The notes under the pieces were generated by a model. It saw only the letters and a list, made by a program, of their open reading frames with translations. It searched no databases and had not been told where the DNA came from. Positions 43,631 through 54,646 of a stretch of 64,000 nt of DNA are shown piece after piece. The translations under genes were made by a program, and so were the position numbers. This DNA is from Penium margaritaceum (lineage: Eukaryota > Streptophyta > Zygnematophyceae > Desmidiales > Peniaceae), in the NCBI GenBank assembly GCA_023375785.1, contig SZWC01006792.1, positions 30,838 through 94,837 of the forward strand, written 5' to 3'. The first letter of the stretch is position 1; the number at the start of each line of letters is the position of its first letter.

Positions 43631-46600
43631 TTCCATGTTGTAGGTCAAGTGATTGTGTGAATTCCATGTGTGAAACACGTACTCAAGATACTGGAAAAGG
43701 GTTATAGCCCACAAGTACCAAGCAATGTGGTGGATTGGCAATGTGTTGTGTCGACATGAATTTTATTGGTTGAGGACGGGGAGGGATGAGCTTTAGGTTT
43801 GGGGTTCATGATTTCAGTGGTAACCTTTGAGTCATGTATTGGTACAAGAGGGAGGGGTGATGGTGAAAAAATAGAATTGGGTGCTGCATCACCGAGTATA
43901 ATTAGAGATAGAGTTGTGTGATTGTGGGAGGGAGGGAAAACTGAACCATGAAGTAATGGGGGTTGTTTGGACTCGAGTGTAAGGGGAAGGTCGGGATGTA
44001 TCTAAGAAAAGGTCATGAATGGATAGAATTGTAGTAATGTAATGGAGGGGACGAGCAACTGGTATAGAGCACGTTTGTGTCAATTTGTAAGAGAGAAAAA
44101 AATAGAGGAAAATCATAGGGCTCTATAGTGAATCCCTGGAATCCATATGAGGAGAAAGAAATCTTCTGTCCATTGTGTGGAAGGTTGACAATTTCTTTGT
44201 CAGGAGAACAAGGCCAGAGCTTGAAGGAGGAAGGAGGGAGGGCTGGCAAGTTAGAAGGAGCGAAAATATGACCACAGCCATGTACGCAAAGACAACATGG
44301 GAAACGATAGTGATGTGCAAGAGAGAAGACACAAGGGATGGATAGTTGATAAGCTTTACCTGGTAAGAAGTGTGGTTGCATCACTTGAGAAAGCCAGGAG
44401 CCAAGTGTTTGTGGTTACCACGATGATAGTTTCCAATGTGACATGTCTTTGGCCATAGGCTAGAGGAAATAGAAGCTAGCGCGACTCCAAGCATAGGGTC
44501 AAAAGACAAATTCCCAGGTGCTTGTGTTGGGGATGATTTAATGAGCTACAATGTGCCATTGACGAAGGCACTTCTGCTCCTAGAAAGATGCTGAACATGG
44601 AAGTATGAGATGCACAACTGTCCCTTATTTGAGGGAAGGGCCAGTTCTCTTTAGAGGTAGAGCTTGTGATTCTGTGTACAGAAGCGTGCTGCTAGGTGGG
44701 AGAGACTGTTCCTGAAGCGGGGCCCAAAGTTGGGCAAGAGGCATGTGTAGTACTTGCGGACAGAAGTCACACCGGTGACAGGATCCCATTGTGGTCATGT
44801 CGATCATGAGCACACACTTCCCAAAAATGGCGCTTGCATGCAAGGGGTGTTTAAGTGAGCTTATGGATGGGGAAAAAATGTGTGTGTTTTGAAAGTGGAA
44901 TTCACGAGCCGTGGTGTTCTTCATGATGAGTGCATTTCTGGCATGATGGAAACACTTGTGAGTATCAATGGAAGAAAAATGGTGGTGTAAAATCTTGTGA
45001 TTGAGGCTAGCATTATCACAGCTGAAGAGGTCCACGGTGAAGAGGGTTGCAGGCTTTGTGAGTGTGGTGAAATCTCAGCCCCACTTGCAACACACTCTGC
45101 TATGCCACAAATTTTCCCGTTGTACTTGCTTGTGACTGGATCTCCGTAGAAGTGTAGATAAAACAGGTGTTCTAAAAAGGGTCAAGCCTGGCTTGCATAG
45201 ATGATCGCACACATGAGGCTCTTAACATTAAGCAATTCATAGTTTTTGGTTTTCATGCAGATTGTAGTGGTATACTTAAGGTCCTCTGGTTGAGCCTCAA
45301 GGTGCTCTTCAAATCCAGGGCATGTTGTGCGAGAGGAGGTTGTCTATGCTTGTCTTCTTCCACCATGTGAAGGGCCATACTGTAAGAGCATAAAGCATGA
45401 TGTTAGAACCTGCAGAGGGGAGAAATACAAGCACCCGACGGTGAACTACACCCCTTGTGGCATAAGCTCAGCTTCCTCAAAATGCACAACTGCAATGTCT
45501 GATTCAGTGTGAATGCTTTTCCAAACAAGAATGTCTAGAAAATGCATGTCTATGTCAGTTGAAAGATATTGTAGGCTACGGTGTCAGAAAGGAGTAAGAA
45601 TCCTGTCAATTGTGGTTTTTGTAACACAAACAACATCAAGGATCTAATCTTATCCTGCTTCTTCTTCCTAGTCTGCTTGTTCCTATGGTTGCATCATAAA
45701 GAGGATTTGGGGCAGGTCGGGGAGGTCTCCATCTCCCATCAGACGAGAAGGAGCCGAGACAGTAGAGGGAGACATTCCAGCATGAGTTGGAGCAGAGGAA
45801 GGGCCAACTGTCTCACGCACAGCTGGGATCAGGATTCTGTGCGGGAGGACCACTTGGGAAGGTGGCGCTTAGGCACTCAAACCTGAATGGGGAGGGGGGG
45901 GGGGGGGGGGGGACTTGCACACGTGGGAGGGAAGGATGAGTGTAAAGGCGCAAACAACAGTGGAAGAAGTGACTGAGGGTCATGTGTGACGAGAGTGAAA
46001 CGGTTCAAGGATGGAGTGCTTGGGATATAGTCCTCTTGGAGGTCAGGATGTAACCATTCAAGGGGCACTTAATTGAAGAAGAGGTGAGGGGGATAAGGGG
46101 ATTAGGACAATGAACACAAAAGTGGGATTGTAGGGGAGAGTTAGTGGGCTCATCTTTAGGGACGGATGCTTGGTATATGATGGCCGGATGAGGGGACTGT
46201 ACCACGGAGGGGGTTTGGCTCATTGGATAGTATGACCTTCTTCCATTGGCAAGGGGTTGCAACGGGCTTCCACTTGTACTCAGTTGTATGGAATAGAGAG
46301 GGGGCAAGAAATGTTTATAGGAATGCGATGAGTGTCAGGGAATAAATCATTAATGAATCATGATCGTACCTTTGGGTTGTGGCCGGTATGGATATTGCGG
46401 CCTCTTGCGAGAGCAGGTTGTATCAGCGTCCATAGCATCAATTTATGCATTTGTGAGGAAATCTTCAACTGTGCAATCAAAGAACTGGTCGGCAATGGGA
46501 GAGAGGAGACAGTGGGGAGGATGAGGATAATTCCATGAGTGACCGTGGATCTTTCCACAATTCAGCCTGGAAATCTGTGAGGGGAGGGAAAAGTGTATGT

Positions 46601-48744
46601 CGAAGAAAATGTGCCTGGCCTTTGAAGCCGACTGCCCAAATCAGAAACGGGTCCGCTGGACAGATTTGGAGACTCCGAGGGAGAGGGTTCCCGCTTGTCC
46701 TGAAATGAATGGGGAGGAAGGACTCTGAGAACGTGATGTCTTCCATAATGAGCTTGCGTGTCAGTTGGGGGAGGGGGAAAGTATGAGTGGGATGAGGGAA
46801 GAGAGGGGACCCGTTGTGTAAGATCAGTCAATGATGGCAGCCTTAGAGTTGAAGAGGGAGGACGGGAGTATTGGGTCCCTTGGGGAAGAAGAGGAGAGGG
46901 TGATCTTAGCTGCAAAATCTACCCAAAGTATGGCATGGTGAGACATGCCATTGCTAGTGGGTTTCTAGCCATTGCAGCCAACGGGCTAGTATCCGCTGAA
47001 GGGACCTGTGGCTCTGTAGAGTGGGTGCTACTATTGGACACGTGCATTTTGGTACTTGAACAAAGTCAAGAAAAGGTAAACAACTAAAAGGAGGCAGATT
47101 CAGAAATGTGCAATCATTGAGGGAGGAGAATTCAGGACAAGCGTGTTTTCTAGGCTAGAGGGACGTGGTGTACATAAGGGCGAGAGATCAAGAGAAAGTC
47201 CCACAGATGCAGGGCCAATTGGTGAATGCTCTGGTAGTGCTATGCATTCTCATTAAGGGGCACTTGTACCAGTCACTAACGAGCAGCAGGGTCAATGGAT
47301 GGAGCACATACCTAGGCACGCCGGGGATGCACAGCAGTGATTACATGCATTTGGGGAAGGGTCAACACTGTGTAGGAATTCATGTGAAGCGAGCTGTAAT
47401 TTGTAGCTGATGGGGGGAACATTTGGGATGGAAAAAAAAAATGAAACAGGGAAGGAGAGAGTAGATTGGGCGGCAGAGGGAGTCCAAAATCAAGCCGAAC
47501 CCAAAAACCAAAAATTTAAGACATGCCTTTACACAGAGATTGATACAGCTTTACGGAGAATGTTTTTGCACGTGGCTGTTGAGACCGGGGTTTTTTTTGC
47601 ATAATCAATGGCCATACCAATAGGTGGCAATGAGTCAAACCTCCAATAAGGAGCTAAGCAGAACCTCCAATGGGGAGGTAGGAAAATCCTCCCATGAGCT
47701 GATCCAATAGTGTTGTCATGGAGAGGAATTGATTCATGCTCCATCATGCAAAATCTGAACAAGGTCCTTATCAACTTTTGTATTTGAGACCCCTGGTCGT
47801 AAACTACTTAGGCGGGAGAATTACCTGAGCACCCAAACTCACCTGTGGCTTGCCCCAACCTCTTCACAATTTGAAATACTTCACAGGGCATGGAAATGTA
47901 GATTTTTTTACAACACAACAGAGTAACAGTAGAGGTGTAACATGAAACATGGCTATCAAATGAGAAAACTACATAATTCCAAAGGACAAAAGAAGTTGAA
48001 TTCGATTTATTGCTTTCCTACGACGATCTTTTGGGAAGGTGGATAAGGTCAGACAGGTTTGCTACTCAAGTGAGGATGAGAAGGTGGCTTGTATTTTGGA
48101 CGTGGGGGACGCATGCAGTTGTGTCTAGTACTAGTGCGAAACAGGGTGTGATTACAAAAATCAAATGACCAACCAAGCAGGGCTAAACATTAGAAGTTTA
48201 AGGGGGCCTATGAAGGGTCAACATGATCAAAGGGGAGGTAATCAATAAAGTTTTCCTATATCAAGCCAAAAAAAAGATTAAACCATGGAGTCTCTTACAA
48301 CAAAGAAACCAGTGTTTAATGGATTTACCAGATGAATAGCATGGGCAGAAGAGTCAATGAACCATTTCCTACAAGAGATTGGGATAGATTGAAATAGAAT
48401 ACGGGACATGAAAAATTGTGATATGAGGTTAAATAACAGACGAAAAAGGTTTTGGTGAATGGAAGGACAGGGGAAGGACTTCTTAGGATATTTTTAACCA
48501 CTACTACTCTTCACAGGATGGTCTGAAGCCAGTTGGTGCAAGGAGTCTGTAGACCTCGAGGAGTGCGGTGGTAGAGCCCTGCATGCCTCCATATCATGCA
48601 TGGTCTATTTTGAAACTTAAAAGTGGTATTTGTTGATCCAAGAACTCGAGACTAGCCTCTTTAGGAACCCACGTATAGGAAAATAATTACAATTTAGTCT
48701 TGCTCAAAACTAGCTCCAAAAGTGCCCAACATCTGGATTTGGGA
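43631..48744. other. AT-rich unassigned stretch, possibly including the LINE 5' part
   Basis: If the LINE is full length, its ORF1 and 5' untranslated region should lie just beyond 43,630 on the minus strand. Minus-strand open frames here (for example 44,013-44,384, 44,625-45,035 and 46,477-46,746) are Ser/Pro/Leu-rich and carry no motif I can name. A run of 19 G lies at 45,894-45,912. From about 47,100 to 48,700 no structure was seen on either strand. Confidence 0.35.
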
Positions 48745-49033
48745 TGAGAGGAGTGCCCTGATGGAGATTCTATCATGCCACTCCTCCACCCACTGGAGCA
48801 CCACTGAGGCCTTGTTTCCACATGGTTGTACCAAGTGGCATGATCAGACTAGAATGAATGTTTTGCATTTCTTCCCTATAACGATCTTGTCTATTCTCAT
48901 TGTGGTGCGTCTCAGCAAAAATGGCTCATGTGACCATTGACATACCCTCCGTGGACCACATTTTTTTGGGTTTGATTTAGCTTGGACGCGATTTTACAAA
49001 ACGGCCTATAGCTGTTGTACTGATATCAGAGCC
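48745..49033 (+). repeat. LTR 3' end with primer-binding site, unassigned LTR family
   Basis: The segment 48,745-49,020 aligns with 13,040-13,328. It is followed at 49,021-49,033 by TGATATCAGAGCC, one base different from TGGTATCAGAGCC. This marks an LTR end and tRNA-Met primer site. The few hundred bases after it (to about 49,330) should be the start of the internal region, but no gag is recognisable. Highly decayed. Confidence 0.6.
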
Positions 49034-49984
49034 AGCTTCTACATAACACTCCTCCTTTGAAGCTTCTATTCCGTCCAATGGCTGCGGTAATCCAGAAGTG
49101 ATGGACAACAAGGTGTGAACCTAAACATCGCATGGCTTGGTGGACTGTAGGTTGGGTAACCCCAGACAAAATATATGACAGCCGAAAGAAAAATGCGAAT
49201 GCATTTGGCCAGATTATATCCCATTCCCTTAGCAAGAGCAGAGAGCCGAGAGACCAAATGCTGCCCGACCGGCGAGGTGCCCGAATACCCTACTGCCATA
49301 TTAATCCGTTAATCATTGATTTTATTGGACCATGAACTCTTTTTTTGGCTTCAAGTTGTAAACTATTACTTGATAATGAATAAGGTTTAATATTTATGTG
49401 TTGGGTATGTATGTTTTTGAGAGACATTGATTCCATTTTTGCCTATGAACGGGTCAGGTCCGTGTGTTCTTGAAACTTGTTGTGAACCAGGTGCGTCCAC
49501 GTTGGCAAGTTGGGTGGATGATGCATCCGGATGCGAGGTTCATGTGGGAAGGGTGAGGAGGGTGACAGGGAGGGAAGGGGGATGGGAGGATGCACCTGAC
49601 GGGTCGCTCGTGCATTTGTCACTTTCTAAAGATGGAGTATCAAGAAAAAATTCCAAAATATCTGCTATGTAACAAATTTAAGACTACGTGTGTATCCAGT
49701 TTTTTTCTTTTGGTGTGCAACATGGAAATTACTTTCGTAAAGAAACATTAAGTGCACAGCCTATATTATTCTTGACAATAAAATCATGTGGAAATGCTGT
49801 GAAATATGCATTTTCACATGCATAAAATCATGTGAAAAAAACAGTAAGTGCACAGCCTGTATCCTTGAGCTGAAAGCTCATTTTTTGACAAGCAAGATTG
49901 TTAACCGGACAAAGGGCAAGGGCTGGGTTGTAAGGGCCAATTTCTTGAGATCCGACAGGAAGAAAACAAAAGTGAGTGGCCGCG
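49034..49984. other. Unassigned stretch
   Basis: No gene recognised. A short imperfect direct repeat (AAGTGCACAGCCT, then AAAATCATGTG nearby) occurs at about 49,750-49,860. The remainder is AT-rich with no domain in any frame. Confidence 0.35.
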
Positions 49985-50486
49985 AGTGGACGCCATTGGG
50001 AAGGAAAGGGTCCAAGAGGGAGGAGAGAGGCTGCTCCTCCATTTCCCTCTTCCACACGTGAGCTGGGGACGCAATGGGAAGGAGACAGGACATTCTCATC
50101 CTTCCTCCATCTCGCTCCGCCCCTCTCATGAGGACCAATTGTCCAAGGGAGAGGAGGAAGGAATGCTCCTTCTTGTCCCCACTCTCATGAGGTCCAAAGA
50201 CCTAAAGGATGAGACAGGGACCTTCTCCCTGCATCCATCCTCATTTGGAACTATGGCCCAAGGCGGAAGAGAGGAGAAATTCTCCCTCTCTCCCTCCCTC
50301 ACAAGGGATGACAGCCCAAGGGAAAGGATAGGGATCACTCCTCCCTCCACCCCTCTCATGAGGACCGACAATCTAATAGGGAAGAAAGGAGAAAGTTTCC
50401 CCTCGTTCCTCTCGTACGTGGGCTGGCAGTTTGAGGAGGAAGGGATCCTCCTCCTCCGGAAGTTTGATGGCCAAGAAGAAGAAGAG
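49985..50486. repeat. Purine/pyrimidine minisatellite
   Basis: About seven degenerate units of roughly 65-75 bp share CCTCTCATGAGGACC, a CCAAGGGAGAGGAGGAAGG-like purine block and a CTCCTTCTCCCT-like pyrimidine block, so each unit can fold on itself. The array appears to continue after the solo LTR at 51,330-51,460, and similar sequence occurs at 7,490-7,690. The 227-codon open frame on the plus strand (49,986-50,669) and the opposing frame are by-products of the repeat and run into the LTR. Confidence 0.6.
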
Positions 50487-50491
50487 GGGTT

Positions 50492-51281
50492 TGTTGAAAA
50501 GTTGCCCCTCCGCATGCCCAAGTGCGGCGCCGGGTGCCGACGAGCTGCCAGAGAGAGAAAAATCCCCGCAGCTGGATTTAGCGGCTTGAGGAATGCTCGG
50601 ATCCTAAAATGGATGATTACCACCTGGAAATTTTGCTCCGGAGTGACTGCCGAGGCTTCCGTTGGATAATCCTTCGGATCCTGTAGTGCAGGTTATTACC
50701 TAGGGACTTGGTCAAAATCCTGGCCCGGCGTCCGAAACTCAGTAGTATGTTTTGTTACTCGGGGACGGTCAAAATTCTGAGTGCAGGTCCGCGGACAGGT
50801 TTCAAACCTCGTTACACCCCATCACCAAACTCGACCCAAAAGTGGGAGAGGTGCAACAAAACAGTGTAGGGGACCCCTACACCATGTGCAATGGGATCTT
50901 CGCCTTGGGGAAGGCGCTTCGTATATGAAGGAAGGCGCCACGGCGTGTGTACACCATGGAGGCGTTAGGTGTTTCTGTGGTGGGTGATACTTGCGCTTTG
51001 GCAAGTGTAACTTGGGCTACGCTTGGCCGAATCATGCACGGTTTTGTGCGTTGGAGAGCTCATGAATAGCCCTAAAAATACTCTGATCATTTCCATGTAC
51101 AAAACTAATGAAAAATCCAATTGTTCCCTTTGCAAACTGAATGTCTCTAAATTCTTGCTCACATAGCGTGAGGCGACCAGAAAGCTCACGCTCAGTCTTA
51201 GATTCGCCCCAAAAGAAAGACGTTAACCACTAGAGAAGATCACACAACACATTGGGACCGCACCACGAGGATTTCCCCACA
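50492..51281 (+). repeat. Solo LTR of the Copia-D family with perfect 5-bp target duplication
   Basis: It starts TGTTGAAAAGTTGCCCCTCC and ends TTCCCCACA, and aligns along its length with the Copia-D LTRs in reverse orientation. It is about 790 bp, roughly 190 bp shorter than the Copia-D LTR, lacking part of the palindrome-bearing segment. Flanks are GGGTT at 50,487-50,491 and GGGTT at 51,282-51,286. No internal coding part lies on either side, so it is a solo LTR left by recombination. Confidence 0.88.
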
Positions 51282-52530
51282 GGGTTGTTCTTTCCTCCCA
51301 TCCTAAGATGTTGGAATTGTTGCGTATAGATGGGACACTCCTTGGCTCACTGAAGGGAACGACGGCCTAAGGAGGGGAGGGGGACGCCACCCTCCCCAAG
51401 AGCCTATGGCTACATGTGGATAGGAGGGACCATTCTATCCCCTCCCCTTCTCCCTTTATTCTTGCTTGTGACTGGACAACGGAGCAGAATTTTCCTCTCT
51501 TGTCCAGTCCTCCATGACTTAGAGCGATCCTCCTCCGTGTACTTTCCAACGTTGCATACTGTACCATAGGGAGTACAGAGGGGAGCAATTTGTTGGTTTG
51601 GGATATGAAGCTATGCACCTACACGTACTACCATGCAGGAAACTGACAAGTGCCGTATGCACCTAGAGTTCCGGATGTTGCACCGGCACATATGTCTGAA
51701 AGCCACGAGAACTCAAGTCACACATGATTATGGATGGTGTTGGCCAATGGCATGGGCAAATGAAACCACATGGTGATCTGCCTATGCCAGACAAACCATG
51801 CACTGGCTAAATGGTTGCCGTGAGCATTCTAGCTTTGAACTAGACACATGAATAGTGCATGTGTGCTACATATGATTGTGGTAAATGTGACAATAAACTC
51901 ACTTGCATACTTACATGCTGTTTGAGAAGTACGTGGGTTGTTTTACTGCAGGGACCGTGTTGTCTTGCTGTCTTGTCAGCAGCACGAGTAGTCGCCATCA
52001 GAATTAAACATCCACTGGTCGGGCTCAACCTCTTGGGTGGCGTCAAGGATCCACACAAGACCATCTTGCATGAGTGGCCTTGCCAACTACGTTTCCTCTC
52101 AGCTACAATCTTTGCTTCTTTCTTGTCTCTTCGTTCTCTTGCTAAATACTGACGTATGTATCCTTATTCTATCACCTCCATCGTGCCTCAATCCCTCACT
52201 CTTCAATGTTCTTCCCTAGCTACTGGTATCTGGTAAGCTAAGATAAAAGGTCGTTTCAGGAAATAACCGCATCTGCATTTTGTCTCCTCCACTGATCTGG
52301 GCAGTGGCCATCCTACTGCCACTGCTTTTGCTACAACGGCAGCTCTAGCATCTTGTTGCAGCTGTGGATCTCACTCGGCAACATCAAGGTTGCTCGCTGC
52401 CCATCTTATCTTTGGGTTCACTCCTGTCCCACGTGGATTTCTTGGTGATAGGGACTCAAAATGCCTTCAACGGCACGTATGCTGCATTCTTAGTAGAATA
52501 CCATGAGCAGCATTTTACCATCATTGTCAC
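51282..52530. other. Minisatellite remainder, then unassigned sequence
   Basis: The segment 51,330-51,460 continues the purine-rich minisatellite (GACGGCCTAAGGAGGGGAGG). The remainder to about 52,530 shows no recognisable gene on either strand. It may include the lost 5' LTR or leader of Copia-F, but no LTR pair was found. Confidence 0.35.
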
Positions 52531-52539
52531 AAAAACATG

Positions 52540-54360
52540 CAGCAGCAGGAGCAACTGCTACGGAAATTCATCGGTCTTAGCAGCACATCAGCAAGAAGTT
52601 GATGCAGTTGTCGCCAAGGTGGCAGCTATGACTGCCGTCACGTTAGTCTCATCTCGCTATAGCCATTATTTGTAGTGTTTCACAATAGTAATAGAAGTCC
52701 TCTTGCCTAATCTATAACTCCACGAGCAACAACAGCAGCTCAAGTGGAGTTCTCAATAACGAGGTCACCATCCACTGCCATACGCATGTGTGTGGCATTC
52801 GTAGCAGCAAACTAGTAGTAGCAGTTACTATTGTCGTCAGAATTCAACAGCAACAGCAGATGTCTTTGAGGCAGTCCAGTGGCCTTAACAGAATTTACAA
52901 AAGTAGATGTTTCCACTCCTGCCAAGGCGGGAGCCATGACTACCGTCTTGTATGTCTCAGCTTACCACTACCATTTACAATACTATCTCTCACCACTACC
53001 TATAGCAGTAGTGGAAGCAGCAGTAGTAGTAGCAGTAGCAGTGACGGCCATCACCGCCATCTTTGCTGCATGAGAAATAGCAGCAGCATCAATAACACCA
53101 GCAGTAGCAGCATTCATGGCCATCATCACCATGAAAGCTTCATGAGGAGCAGGAGCAGTAAAAAAAACATCAGAAATAGTAGTAGTAGAAATAATACCAA
53201 CAGTATCAGTGGCTGTGATGGCTATCACCGCTACCTCAACTGCATCAATAGCTGATACTCACGGCTGGTTACACTTGTGCATAGTGCCTAGGGCAGCGGA
53301 GCCTCAGGGCTTGAGGCCTCTGCCAACCTGGCCTCTCCACCAACAACCAAACCTATGCGTACCTCTCTAACAAAAACAATTGAACGTGATCACATCACTG
53401 ACATCATTGCAGCCTACAACGGAGAGTACTAGAGGGACCAGTGGTTTGAGCATCATCGCTCTGACACTGCCTTCATTCTGGATGAGGAGTACAATCCCAT
53501 CTATTACTATGATCATGGAGAGGCAGAGGTCGGCCGAGCATGTAATTTGGCGTTAGATGAATCGCTGTCATTCCAGAACACACCGTCCTCCACATAGACG
53601 GCGCACAAGTGACAACAATGCCAAACTCCGGAAAGCCCTCCTGGTTCACTTAGGAAGCATCGGTAGCGTCAGCGTGTCCACGGCAGTGGGGCAGCTACAA
53701 CTAGGTCACCTTATTATCCTCGGTGTAATGCAACAGCATAACAACATATAACCAATGTAGCATTGGCCAAGTCGGCCACTCTTGCTATACCAACACCAGC
53801 ATTCACAACCTCTGCTACCGTACCGCTATTGTATGACCTTTTATCTTTGCTTACAACTACGTTAGATGCTAGTGCTGCTCTTTCTTCCACGTTGGCAGCC
53901 ATCACACATGCCTAACACACACCAGCAAGCATAATAGTAGGTTGGGCAGTGCAAACACCAAATCCGCCGTCTTGCTAGGTCTGATTGCAACAGCTGAGGT
54001 TAACATCGTCAAACTGGTTTCAGCTGCAGCAGACACTGTTGCATTCACTGCAGCTACTTCTGCCATTATTGTGGCTTCTGGCACCGTCGCCATCTGTTTC
54101 TCTAGCTTGGTGGATAGTCTTCTCCATCTTCCTCCTCGACTATACCTCATTGTCAACTTCACCTGGTGTCAGCGTTTGTTGCTACTGCCTTGATCTCTAC
54201 GGGTGCAATGACTAGGCTGCTGTTTTTGGTTGTCTTATCTGTGTCAACCGTTGCTATCTCGACTACATCTGTTGTCTAAAAAATTCTACCACTAGTCTCT
54301 CAGCATTACTAGGCTCGATGCCTTGCAGAATTTGGTGTCTGTCCTTTGTCTCTTTTTTCT

Positions 54361-54403
<43 letters not shown>

Positions 54404-54608
54404 CTTTTGTATCTTTGGACCTTCTTCCTTCTTGGCCTAGGCTTTCTAATAGCAAGGAGGCCTTACTTACATANTTGGTTGTCTTATCTGCGTCAACCGT
54501 TGCTATCTCGACTACATCTGTTGTCTCAAAACTTCTACCACTACTCTCTCAGCATTACTAGGCTCGATGCCTTGCAGAATCTGGTGTCTGTCCTTTGTCT
54601 CTCTTTTC

Positions 54609-54646
<38 letters not shown>

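Noticed and set aside
45894-45912. 19-G run as a functional G-quadruplex
   Set aside because: Together with the 11-G run near 55 and the 18-G run near 62,814 it may be real, but homopolymer lengths are unreliable and nothing nearby suggests a role.
49986-50669. 227-codon plus-strand frame
   Set aside because: It follows the minisatellite period and runs into the solo LTR. The opposite strand is equally open.
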